DNA of 21,250 bases from a virus. Of the stretch, positions 15,258 to 21,233 are shown in pieces. The DNA lies in IMG/VR virus record IMGVR_UViG_3300038369_000033, positions 1-21,250 of that record; one strand, written 5' to 3'. The notes under the pieces were generated by a model, which ran no database searches, was not told the origin of the DNA, and was given only the letters and a program-made list of their open reading frames with translations. Numbering within the stretch: position 1 is the stretch's first letter; the number at the start of each line of letters is the position of its first letter. The position numbers were made by a program, and so were the translations under genes.

Positions 15258-18099
15258 GTCTATAATATTTAGGGTTGTAATCTCCTTCCCAGTTCATTGA
15301 GTGAAGTGTAGCTGGTGAAGGATGTGTTGATTTAATTTGTATATCTAAGTTTGTATTTCTTTCGTATATCGGTATTGTTTGTATAAATTCTTCTACTACA
15401 GGTAATTCATTTGCTTTTATAGAATCTATTTCAGCGGCACTAAAATTAGTTGTATAGTCAACTCTACCTTTTCTTTTTATAACTGTATCAATATTTCCTA
15501 TTTCACCAAATGCAAAATGTAATCTATGTATAACTAATGATGATCTCGTATCTGATCTTGTTTTTTCTCCAGCTGCTTTTGTAACAAATATAGTAGGTAA
15601 TTCTAGTGACCAGTCATATAAATAACCTAGCATTAATGTAGACCCAGTCCAATTACCTTCTACTTCTAAATTTTGTGTACCACTTACGATATTAGCTTTT
15701 GCGTATCTACCAATATCATCGCCAGCATTATTGTTATATACAGCTAGTTGCCCAGTACTAGCATATCCAGTTGGTTTTGCAAAAGTTGTTTTTTTAGTTG
15801 TTGCATTATATGAGCCAGATGATAAAGCTGAAAGTTGACTATGTCTATCTAAATGTATAGGATAATTTTCTGCACCTATTAGTGTTGTGTCATCTTGTTT
15901 TTTAACATCAATGGCTTCTAAAATATGTTCTCCGCCACTTAAAACAACAACATAATATACATCATCTAATATTACATGGTGTACTAATTCACCAGTTAAT
16001 AACCATCTAAACCAAGCTGACTGTACCCTTTTTTCTCCGTTATTATAAAACCTAAAACCCCATACTTCATTAGATGGTGAAGTAGTATCAGCATATCTAG
16101 CACCTAGTAATAGTAAACTATTTTCTTTAGAAGTTGTAGGTAAATTAATATTAATAGGTAACTTTTTTGATATTAGTTTGCTTTGTTCTAAAACTGTAGG
16201 CTCACCTTCTCTTCTAATATCAGCCATTTCAAATATTCTACCATTCTTACCAGTGCTATTTATAAATCCTGATGTGGTACCTAAAGAAAAAGGTACAGTT
16301 TTTGGATTATAATTATAGGCACATAGATAATTTATTTTTGCTGTAGATGGTGTTAATGCATCACTATCTGTAGTTAACATAAATTGTTGGTTAGAACTAA
16401 ATAATAATAGTCCTGAGTTAACTTCTATACCATCAAATAATGTTGTTGGAAAAGTAGAACTAGCCTGGATATCTATAGGGTCAGCTGTAGATTCTGACAT
16501 TGCAGTTGTACTAAAGAAATTAAAAAAGTCATTAGTTTTTGACAATACAACATTGCCTTTACTTAATACGACTAATCTATTTCTAAAGAATAACATTTTT
16601 TCTAATGTGCTTCCTATAAAACTAGGAACTGGGTTTGTGTTGTCATCCCCAACATCACGTAGAGTATAGTCGATTGTTTGTACACGAAATCTACCTTGTG
16701 GATATGTAGTACCAGCTGATTCTCTAACAATCTTTACAGGCATAGTATCTTTATCGATTTCTATTTCTATGCCAGGTGCTGGACATTCTTCCCATACACC
16801 TTCACCAAAAAAGTTACCACTAGTACCAGCGTTAGATTGTTTAAATTTTAAAAAGAAATCGTCATCATCATCACCACTGTTAACAATCTTGACCACATAA
16901 TTATGTCTACAATTAGTAGGTAATTCTGCAATTGAGTTTGCTTCATTAGTTATGATATTCATCAACTGTGGTTCTGGTGTACTAACAGCAAAAGGTGTAC
17001 TGCGTTGTAAATGTAAACAGTTACCAGTTATAGTTGCTGTAATACCTGTACCAGTAATAGCGTCTAGTGCAGATTTCATATCACCTAGTATACCAGCAGC
17101 TGTTACAGCTTCATCAGCACTAGAAGAGGTAGCAGCTGGACGTACAGCAGCAATATTAGCAGAACTTCGTATTGTGACATGTGATTTTATTTCGACAGTG
17201 CCTGTACCATTTTTTGCAGTTGTATAAGTATGCGTTTGACCAGTTGTATAACCTTCTCCACCGAATTGTAATTTTGCAAATGGTTGATAAGAATCATCAT
17301 ACTGTGGGCCAGTACTTGAAGTCCCAGTATTATTAGGATCAACAACTGGTGTACATCTTACGTCTATTTCATACCTTAAATTTTTTGTACCACTAGCAGT
17401 TGATGTTATGACATCTCTACCCATAGCTTGGCATGATCCATCGTTTGCACCATTAGTTTCAGTAAAGTCTGCTCTAGCAGCTATTGATGTAGCTCTTGTT
17501 TCAGTTATTGGTGTTCCAGGATTTGTTGGATCGTAAATATTAAGAGCGTATTGTTTACCATAAGATATTGTTTTTAATTCTATTATTGCTTCATTAACTA
17601 AAGCTGGTGACAAATCAGATGCACCACTTTTCATAGCTGTTGTCTTTTTTCTATTAGTAAAAAAAGTCTGCTCGTTAAGTGTTAGTGCTTGTATATCAGT
17701 TGATTCTGTCCAACCAGATAAATATGTTTGTGTATTGTTACTTACAGTAGGCAACCCATTTGCATCATTATCTTTGTAAATAATTAAATTAGTTCCTTGT
17801 CCATTATTGTCATGATATGAAAAACCATCTCTTGTCCTCCATATTTGCACATCACCAGATGTATTTACACAACCTATATACTGATTATCTTCATCTGTAT
17901 AAATGTGAAACCAACTTAATGTACCACTGTTTGGTGTAATTTTTTTTATTAATTTACTGCCAGGTCTTTTTATACAACCTAAAGTTACATCAGGTATAGC
18001 ATTTACTAAATCTTTAACTTGTCCTGGTAGTTTTAATTCATCTGGCTGTTCTGATATTCCTAAAATATAGTTAGGTATTTGTTGTGTAACTGTAGACAT
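15250..18099 (-). CDS. Tail tubular protein B (T7 gp12-like nozzle)
   Basis: A 949-residue tail protein, longer than T7 gp12 (794 aa). It opens MSTVTQQIPNYILGISEQPDELKLPGQVKDLVNAIPDVTLGCIKRPGS, the hallmark start of the gp12 family (xxPN-GVSQQP...R-xGQ-xx-xN-xPxxxxG-xKRPG). Other family stretches: TDEDNQYIGCV, FFTNRKK near 145, STLEKMLFFRNRLVVLSKGNVVLSKTNDFFNFFS near 500, and QQFMLTTDSDALTPSTAKINYL near 570. A Thr/Ser-rich insertion (about 190-390) may explain the extra length. It forms the hexameric nozzle below the gp11 ring, to which fibres attach. The start overlaps the tail tubular A stop as TAATG. Confidence 0.94.
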   Translation of the reverse strand: MSTVTQQIPNYILGISEQPDELKLPGQVKDLVNAIPDVTLGCIKRPGSKLIKKITPNSGTLSWFHIYTDEDNQYIGCVNTSGDVQIWRTRDGFSYHDNNGQGTNLIIYKDNDANGLPTVSNNTQTYLSGWTESTDIQALTLNEQTFFTNRKKTTAMKSGASDLSPALVNEAIIELKTISYGKQYALNIYDPTNPGTPITETRATSIAARADFTETNGANDGSCQAMGRDVITSTASGTKNLRYEIDVRCTPVVDPNNTGTSSTGPQYDDSYQPFAKLQFGGEGYTTGQTHTYTTAKNGTGTVEIKSHVTIRSSANIAAVRPAATSSSADEAVTAAGILGDMKSALDAITGTGITATITGNCLHLQRSTPFAVSTPEPQLMNIITNEANSIAELPTNCRHNYVVKIVNSGDDDDDFFLKFKQSNAGTSGNFFGEGVWEECPAPGIEIEIDKDTMPVKIVRESAGTTYPQGRFRVQTIDYTLRDVGDDNTNPVPSFIGSTLEKMLFFRNRLVVLSKGNVVLSKTNDFFNFFSTTAMSESTADPIDIQASSTFPTTLFDGIEVNSGLLLFSSNQQFMLTTDSDALTPSTAKINYLCAYNYNPKTVPFSLGTTSGFINSTGKNGRIFEMADIRREGEPTVLEQSKLISKKLPININLPTTSKENSLLLLGARYADTTSPSNEVWGFRFYNNGEKRVQSAWFRWLLTGELVHHVILDDVYYVVVLSGGEHILEAIDVKKQDDTTLIGAENYPIHLDRHSQLSALSSGSYNATTKKTTFAKPTGYASTGQLAVYNNNAGDDIGRYAKANIVSGTQNLEVEGNWTGSTLMLGYLYDWSLELPTIFVTKAAGEKTRSDTRSSLVIHRLHFAFGEIGNIDTVIKRKGRVDYTTNFSAAEIDSIKANELPVVEEFIQTIPIYERNTNLDIQIKSTHPSPATLHSMNWEGDYNPKYYRRV

Positions 18100-18761
18100 T
18101 ATCTCTGCAATGCTTTAAATGGTTTGTATGTTGAATAATGTGTGTTATGTCCAAAACCTAACATATTATAATCACCTTGATTACACTCATATTCCATACA
18201 TGCAGCTCTAGCCATTTGTTCTTGTGTAGCTATTAGTTGTACAAGCTGTGCATTTGTAATCATTTGTGTAGCTGCTCTACCAGCTGCCTTATATGTTATG
18301 TATCTCTTAAACACAGAAGGTAAATCTTCATACTCAAAAAGATAAACAACATTTAGTAAAATGTCATCGTCAAATTCATATGTATGATTTACTTTGTCAT
18401 ATAGTTTTCCTTGTCTTCTAACTGGATCTATAGTTTTATCTTCAGGATTTTCTGAATCTAATCTCAGTACATTTGTAGGTATAACAATATGTTTTGTTGT
18501 TGCATCTGGACTAAACTTAACATGATTTTCTCTGTTAAAAGACCACCCTTCATTTTGTATGTCACTATTACACTCTTTTAATATCTGAAATATAAGTGCT
18601 ATTTCTGGATTCTCAAAAGTGTTTGCAACTTCTGAAGCTGTATTAGTTACGTTTGTAGTTACTGTACCTAATGTTGTTACTGGAGATTGACCGATAGCTC
18701 CCAGTATTGTATTTACAGCGGAGAGTTCTGTCTCGGTATCTATTGTTGTGGGAGTTGTCAT
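18099..18761 (-). CDS. Tail tubular protein A (T7 gp11-like adaptor)
   Basis: A 220-residue protein (T7 gp11 is 196 aa). The N-terminal ELSAVNTILGAIGQSPV at about residues 12-28, ECNSDIQNEGWSFNRE near 68, and RYITYKAAGRAATQM near 153 are typical of the gp11 adaptor family, which forms the dodecameric ring between the portal and the nozzle. It is the first gene after the capsid terminator, with its ATG only 6 nt beyond the terminator's T-tract and no Shine-Dalgarno visible. Its translation therefore depends on read-through, RNA processing or a leaderless-like start. It overlaps tail tubular B by 1 nt. Confidence 0.93.
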   Translation of the reverse strand: MTTPTTIDTETELSAVNTILGAIGQSPVTTLGTVTTNVTNTASEVANTFENPEIALIFQILKECNSDIQNEGWSFNRENHVKFSPDATTKHIVIPTNVLRLDSENPEDKTIDPVRRQGKLYDKVNHTYEFDDDILLNVVYLFEYEDLPSVFKRYITYKAAGRAATQMITNAQLVQLIATQEQMARAACMEYECNQGDYNMLGFGHNTHYSTYKPFKALQR

Positions 18762-18767
18762 ATATAT

Positions 18768-18790
18768 AAAAAAGGGGAGCCGAAGCTCCC
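18768..18790 (-). terminator. Intrinsic terminator after the capsid gene (T7 T-phi position)
   Basis: On the minus strand GGGAGC, a TTCG tetraloop and GCTCCC form a perfect 6-bp GC-rich hairpin, followed by C and TTTTTT. It begins 15 nt after the capsid stop and ends 6 nt before the tail tubular A start. This is a textbook rho-independent terminator with an extra-stable UUCG loop. In T7 the main late terminator T-phi occupies the same place between genes 10 and 11. Partial read-through would supply the tail genes. Confidence 0.93.
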
Positions 18791-18805
18791 GTATAAATGT
18801 ATAAA

Positions 18806-19933
18806 TTAGAATGCAGAAGGAGCAGATGTTCCAACATATAGTTCAACAGCAGCAGCTGGGTTTAAGTAGTCTGCACCCATAGCCATGCGACCTAAGATCA
18901 CATCGCCCTGGTAGATTACAGAAACGTCACCGTTTGTTACTTGAACTTGTGGTCCGATTGCTTCAACAACACCAGCAGCTTCCTTTTGGAAGATAAGTCC
19001 ACAAGACTTAGCACCTAACTCAGCGTTAGTACCGTAGTCGTTGTTAACTCCACCAGTAGCGTTAGCATTTTCAGGTGTAGGTCCAATGAAAGAACCAAGA
19101 TTTCCAGGAGAAGTCTCACCTGTTGTACCGCCGTAAGCAACACCATACTTGCCAAGGAAAGGAATATTCATTGACTTGTAGATGTGGATACCAGCGATTT
19201 CTATAACGCCTGTACCACCTTGTAATGCATCACCCTGTACATCTCTGTTAACAAGTCCGTTAGACCCTACATTTTGGATGAGGGAATAATATTGTCTTGG
19301 GTTCAATACCGCACAGCGTCCGTCAGTACTCACTCCTTTTTCGTCAAGAGCAGCAGCAGCATCATAAAATGCGTTTACTAGGTTTGTAGCGTTATAAGCA
19401 TCAGAATCGTTTGTTGTAGATCCAACTCTGATTTGTGTTCCGCCAGGCTCTACAAAACTTGTTGCAGATACTGGAGATGCAGATCTAGCTCCACGTGTTA
19501 TAGAACGGAAGATAAGTCTGTCATATTTTTCAGCAAGAGCATATCCAATCTTCTTGGAAATTTCTCCTCTTAATTCGTAGTGAGCAAGAGTTTCATCTAA
19601 GTCATAAACAAATGCAGAGCTGATTAGTAGATCATCCATTACGATGGTCTTCTCTGCCACTGGAGGTGCCTTGTCACTGTTTCCAAGTATGGGAGTACCT
19701 GGTGTGTGGAAGGAACTGCTCATGCGTCCTGTGTAGACGAACTGTAGAGATTTGCCGTTTCTTAGTGTTCTTTTTGTTACAAGATCTCTAGCAATTGTTT
19801 CATGCTGGAAACCTTTAAACATTTCTCCACTAAACAATTTAAGGTAAAGGGCGTACTTATCGGTAGCACCACCATACCCTGTGCCTGTAGATAGATTCGA
19901 TCTACCTAAAGCAACTTGATTAGCATTAGCCAT
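18806..19933 (-). CDS. Major capsid protein (T7 gp10-like, HK97 fold)
   Basis: A 375-residue protein (T7 gp10A is 344 aa). The start MANANQVALGRSNLSTGTGYGGATDKYALYLK and the segments FKGFQHETIARDLVTKRTLRNGKSLQF (about 38-64), GRMSSSFHTPGTPILG, MDDLLISSAFVYDLDETLAHYELRGEISKKIGYALAEKYD (about 98-137), DGRCAVLNPRQYYSLIQ and AGIHIYKSMNIPF near 250 are those of T7-type capsid proteins. The ending VILGRMAMGADYLNPAAAVEL also fits. Codon use looks more GC-rich than in neighbouring tail genes, as expected for a very highly expressed gene. No Shine-Dalgarno precedes the ATG (ACTTAAAATGGC); instead there is a long structured leader. It is followed by a strong terminator. Confidence 0.96.
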   Translation of the reverse strand: MANANQVALGRSNLSTGTGYGGATDKYALYLKLFSGEMFKGFQHETIARDLVTKRTLRNGKSLQFVYTGRMSSSFHTPGTPILGNSDKAPPVAEKTIVMDDLLISSAFVYDLDETLAHYELRGEISKKIGYALAEKYDRLIFRSITRGARSASPVSATSFVEPGGTQIRVGSTTNDSDAYNATNLVNAFYDAAAALDEKGVSTDGRCAVLNPRQYYSLIQNVGSNGLVNRDVQGDALQGGTGVIEIAGIHIYKSMNIPFLGKYGVAYGGTTGETSPGNLGSFIGPTPENANATGGVNNDYGTNAELGAKSCGLIFQKEAAGVVEAIGPQVQVTNGDVSVIYQGDVILGRMAMGADYLNPAAAVELYVGTSAPSAF

Positions 19934-19968
19934 TTTAAGTTATAAAATCTAAGGTATAAATAATCGTC

Positions 19969-19980
19969 TTCACATGTGAA
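19969..19980. repeat. 12-nt perfect palindrome TTCACATGTGAA
   Basis: A perfect inverted repeat 35 nt upstream of the capsid ATG. As DNA it could be a dimeric protein-binding site; as RNA the loop would be too tight for a stable full stem. Function unknown. Confidence 0.6.
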
Positions 19981-20025
19981 AAGTTGCGAGTCTTATGCGA
20001 CTCATTTGTTGCGTGGTCTATCCCA

Positions 20026-20037
20026 CCGTCATGACGG
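20026..20037. repeat. 12-nt perfect palindrome CCGTCATGACGG
   Basis: A perfect, GC-rich inverted repeat in the capsid leader, in a locally GC-richer stretch than its surroundings. It could be an operator-like site or part of a larger RNA fold. Function unknown. Confidence 0.6.
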
Positions 20038-20073
20038 CTAGTGAGTATCCTCGTAAGGGTCAAAAGCCAAACT

Positions 20074-20106
20074 GAAAGAGAGTCCGACTCTGAGGTGCTC
20101 TCTTTC
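20074..20106 (-). other. 9-bp hairpin with an alternative inner hairpin
   Basis: The outer stem GAAAGAGAG/CTCTCTTTC has a 15-nt loop. The inner AGAGT-CGG-ACTCT stem uses bases that overlap the outer 3' arm, so the two cannot form together. It sits 7 nt after the stop of the 17-aa peptide. The downstream sequence (AGTTTGGCTTTTG) is only weakly T-rich, so it is at best a weak terminator or attenuator; a processing or stability hairpin is equally likely. Confidence 0.55.
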
Positions 20107-20113
20107 TTTGTTG

Positions 20114-20167
20114 TTACTTAACTATTTTAGTGTAAGCAACGCCACGATATACGTAAGTTACTGTCAT
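20114..20167 (-). CDS. 17-aa YRGVxY 'downstream peptide' ORF
   Basis: A mini-ORF encoding MTVTYVYRGVAYTKIVK, with GGGAG 7 nt upstream of its ATG. The core TYxYRGVxYxK matches the start of the small cyanobacterial proteins found after the Downstream-peptide RNA motif (family DUF4278, begins like MxLTYRGVxY); here it stops after 17 residues. It lies directly behind the riboswitch candidate, whose last pseudoknot strand ends 4 nt before the Shine-Dalgarno, so translation is probably controlled by that fold. Possible roles are a short effector peptide or a leader ORF whose translation affects the capsid leader downstream. The assignment relies on the peptide motif plus the RNA structure. Confidence 0.72.
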   Translation of the reverse strand: MTVTYVYRGVAYTKIVK

Positions 20168-20183
20168 GAGTAATCTCCCATAT

Positions 20184-20237
20184 ACCTAGACCCCGTTCCA
20201 TGTCTAGGTTTCATGCGTCCTATAACAGGATGAACGG
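20184..20237 (-). promoter_or_regulatory. Candidate glutamine riboswitch (Downstream-peptide / glutamine-II type pseudoknot)
   Basis: In minus-strand order: P1 5' strand CCGTTC (20237-20232); P2 TCCT-GTTAT-AGGA (20230-20218); the joining segment CGCATGA; pseudoknot strand ACCTAGAC (20209-20202); P1 3' strand GAACGG (20198-20193); pseudoknot partner GTCTAGGT (20191-20184). All three helices are perfect (6, 4 and 8 bp) and interleave as an H-type pseudoknot. The CGTTCA...GGAACG ends and P1/P2/pseudoknot topology are those of the cyanobacterial Downstream-peptide motif, known to bind glutamine. Immediately after it come GGGAG and the YRGVxY peptide, the usual partner. Ligand binding is predicted, not shown. 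Confidence 0.78.
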
Positions 20238-20246
20238 ACGTGGCAT

Positions 20247-20372
20247 TTATTTTTCTTTTTTAATATAGCGTCCTTTTTCGTCACGCTTTTTTTTAACTGG
20301 TTTTTCTGCAACTATTGGTATATTTTTTCTACCTGTAGTTTCAGATTTCCAGTGTCTTGTACTTTCAGCCAT
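20247..20372 (-). CDS. 41-aa basic peptide, function unknown
   Basis: ORF MAESTRHWKSETTGRKNIPI..., 41 residues, ending in a lysine/arginine-rich tail (KPVKKKRDEKGRYIKKEK). It starts 2 nt after the stop of the 45-aa ORF and stops 10 nt before the riboswitch P1. The dense packing with its neighbours, same strand, and strong basic bias argue for a real gene, but I recognise no family. The C-terminal KKKRDEKGRYIKK segment could contact nucleic acid. No Shine-Dalgarno is evident, so coupling to the upstream ORF is likely. Confidence 0.6.
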   Translation of the reverse strand: MAESTRHWKSETTGRKNIPIVAEKPVKKKRDEKGRYIKKEK

Positions 20373-20374
20373 TT

Positions 20375-20512
20375 TTAAAATGATGGATCACCTTCTGGTT
20401 CTTTATACACAGGAATCTTTTCTTGTCTATATTTTTCTAATATATCCTCTACTTGCTTTTGTAGTTTAGAAACTTCAAAATCATGTTCTGGTGTAGGTTT
20501 TGTATTAGACAT
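20375..20512 (-). CDS. 45-aa peptide with central helix, function unknown
   Basis: ORF MSNTKPTPEHDFEVSKLQKQ..., 45 residues. The middle (about 12-32, FEVSKLQKQVEDILEKYRQE) looks like a short amphipathic or coiled-coil helix with leucine/valine spacing, followed by a Pro-rich end (IPVYKEPEGDPSF). It is acidic to neutral, unlike its basic neighbours. It starts 5 nt after the 56-aa ORF stops and ends 2 nt before the next ORF. No homology recognised. Operon-like packing is the main support. Confidence 0.6.
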   Translation of the reverse strand: MSNTKPTPEHDFEVSKLQKQVEDILEKYRQEKIPVYKEPEGDPSF

Positions 20513-20517
20513 AAGGA

Positions 20518-20688
20518 TTACTTCTTAGTTTTTCTTTTTGCACCTTTAGCAGTTTTAGCTGCTCTTTTAAAGTTAGCAGCAGTAGGTGCCCCCGCAGTTC
20601 CAGGCTTTCTCATTTTTTCACCTGACCCAGCAGCTATTCTTTTTCTCTTTGCATGTATGTTTGCATAGAGTCCACGTTTAGCGGGCAT
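20518..20688 (-). CDS. 56-aa very basic protein (MPAKRGLYANIHAKRKR family)
   Basis: ORF starting MPAKRGLYANIHAKRKRIAA, then GSGEKMRKPGTAGAPT and a Lys/Arg/Ala-rich end (AAKTAKGAKRKTKK). The GLYANIHAKRKRIAxGSGEKMRKPGxxGAPT pattern recurs, from memory, in small proteins of many marine phages, so this is very likely a genuine conserved gene of unknown function. It has the best ribosome site in this part of the window, AGGAGG 8 nt before the ATG with A-rich spacing. The charge suggests DNA or RNA binding or a virion-associated packaging peptide; that is inference. The start overlaps the 22-aa ORF by 11 nt. Confidence 0.78.
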   Translation of the reverse strand: MPAKRGLYANIHAKRKRIAAGSGEKMRKPGTAGAPTAANFKRAAKTAKGAKRKTKK

Positions 20689-20746
20689 TTTTTTTTCCTC
20701 CTTTTTTCATGCCTCCTTTACAGGAGCCTTTACCTTTGTGTGCCAT
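20678..20746 (-). CDS. Possible 22-aa Gly/Lys peptide
   Basis: ORF MAHKGKGSCKGGMKKGGKK plus NAR. Its ATG directly follows the stop of the 80-aa gene (TAAATG) and its end overlaps the start of the 56-aa gene. Nearly all residues are Lys, Gly, His or Ser with one Cys. It also contains the AGGAGG of the next gene, so the codons may be a by-product of that site. It may serve mainly as a translational bridge, or be joined to the next frame by slippage on the A9 tract. Reality as a protein is uncertain. Confidence 0.35.
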   Translation of the reverse strand: MAHKGKGSCKGGMKKGGKKNAR

Positions 20747-20989
20747 TTAACATTTCCATTTGCGAAGGGCTAAAGCCTTACGTGTAGGCTTGCCGTTTGG
20801 TTTTTTCATAGGACCTTTTACACCTTTCATGCGAGCACAAAATGATCTCTTTCTAGGTCCACCTCCTGGCTGGGGTGCTTTTAAATTACTGCCAGTTTCT
20901 CTGTTGTATTTTTCTCTACCAGCTTTTGTAAGGCCGCCAGTTCTACTTTTATGCTTTCCTATTTTTAGGCTTACGTTTTTTTTTGGCAT
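20747..20989 (-). CDS. 80-aa basic phage protein (GGLTxAGREKYNxxTGSNLKAPQP family)
   Basis: 80 residues: MPKKNVSLKIGKHKSRTGGL, then TKAGREKYNRETGSNLKAPQ, a Pro/Gly turn, RKRSFCARMKGVKGPMKK, and RKALALRKWKC at the end. The pattern GGLT..GR.KYN..TGSNLKAP...R..SFCARM.G...GPM...G.PTRKALALR.W.C is one I associate with a widespread family of small phage proteins (probably DUF6321), often next to structural genes. The two Cys (about 51 and 80) lie in conserved positions. A role is unknown; the charge suggests nucleic-acid contact. The start overlaps the 49-aa ORF by 41 nt, within an A9 run. Confidence 0.82.
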   Translation of the reverse strand: MPKKNVSLKIGKHKSRTGGLTKAGREKYNRETGSNLKAPQPGGGPRKRSFCARMKGVKGPMKKPNGKPTRKALALRKWKC

Positions 20990-21098
20990 TTGACTTCATT
21001 GCTCTAAGTTTTGCTAGATCGTCTGCACCAATCTTCTTTCTATTACCAGCTAAAGATGCCAAACCTTTTTGTTTTGCAGAGTATTTAGAATATGGCAT
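20949..21098 (-). CDS. 49-aa basic peptide (MPYSKYSAKQK)
   Basis: ORF MPYSKYSAKQKGLASLAGNR, then KKIGADDLAKLRAMKSNAKKKRKPKNRKA, 49 residues. The short segment KGLASLAGNRKKIGADDLAKLRA reads as a helical, repressor-like basic stretch, and the tail is almost all Lys/Arg. Its ATG directly follows the hli stop (TAA ATG), so it is coupled to hli. It overlaps the next gene by 41 nt, with a different frame through the A9 tract. From memory, similar small ORFs occur in other cyanophages near this gene group. Function unknown. Confidence 0.65.
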   Translation of the reverse strand: MPYSKYSAKQKGLASLAGNRKKIGADDLAKLRAMKSNAKKKRKPKNRKA

Positions 21099-21233
21099 TT
21101 AGAATATACCTGGAATAATTTGTCCTGTTAGTGCATAAGCACCTAATGCAGCTATGATGCCTATCATTGCAAGGCGACCATTTGTTTCTTCAGCTACATG
21201 CCATCTATCGTTTTCGTGGTTATGATGGGTCAT
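21099..21233 (-). CDS. hli: High-light-inducible protein (Hli, one-helix chlorophyll-binding)
   Basis: A 44-residue protein: hydrophilic N-terminus MTHHNHENDRWHVAEETNGR, then LAMIGIIAAIGAYALTGQII-type single TM helix (the exact residue at 30 should be checked) and PGIF at the end. EETNGRLAMIG (15-25) is the chlorophyll a/b-binding signature: ExxNGR with the Glu and Asn that ligate chlorophyll, the Arg pairing with Glu. Hli proteins sit in thylakoids and protect photosystem II; cyanophage copies help keep photosynthesis running during infection. The frame remains open upstream to the window edge, but the ATG gives the usual phage Hli length. It heads the small-ORF string and is likely co-transcribed toward the capsid gene. 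Confidence 0.93.
   Translation of the reverse strand: MTHHNHENDRWHVAEETNGRLAMIGIIAALGAYALTGQIIPGIF

Larger units (their letters stand above)
19934..20113 (-). other. Hairpin-rich untranslated leader upstream of the capsid gene
   Basis: This 180-nt stretch has no credible ORF but much inverted symmetry. There is a 9-bp stem (GAAAGAGAG with CTCTCTTTC, 20074-20106). Inside it lies a competing hairpin, AGAGT-CGG-ACTCT (20079-20091). There are also a 12-nt perfect palindrome CCGTCATGACGG (20026-20037), a GAGTC...GACTC hairpin (19988-20003) and another 12-nt perfect palindrome TTCACATGTGAA (19969-19980). None has a T-tract typical of a terminator. Possibilities are an mRNA-stabilising leader, an RNase III-type processing site, protein-binding operators or a phage promoter region; I cannot tell which. 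AT-rich sequence with no Shine-Dalgarno lies just before the capsid ATG. Confidence 0.6.

Noticed and set aside
18643-18846. 67-aa minus-strand ORF between capsid and tail tubular A
   Set aside because: Runs through the terminator hairpin and overlaps both the capsid end and the tail tubular A start in another frame; composition is not protein-like.
19988-20003. GAGTC...GACTC hairpin as a transcription terminator before the capsid gene
   Set aside because: Only a 5-bp stem and no T-tract on either strand; retained only as part of the leader structure.
20164-20214. 16-aa ORF MKPRHGTGSRYMGDYS inside the riboswitch, ending as ATGA at the 17-aa ORF start
   Set aside because: Its codons are fully accounted for by the pseudoknot and Shine-Dalgarno sequence, and it has no ribosome site of its own.
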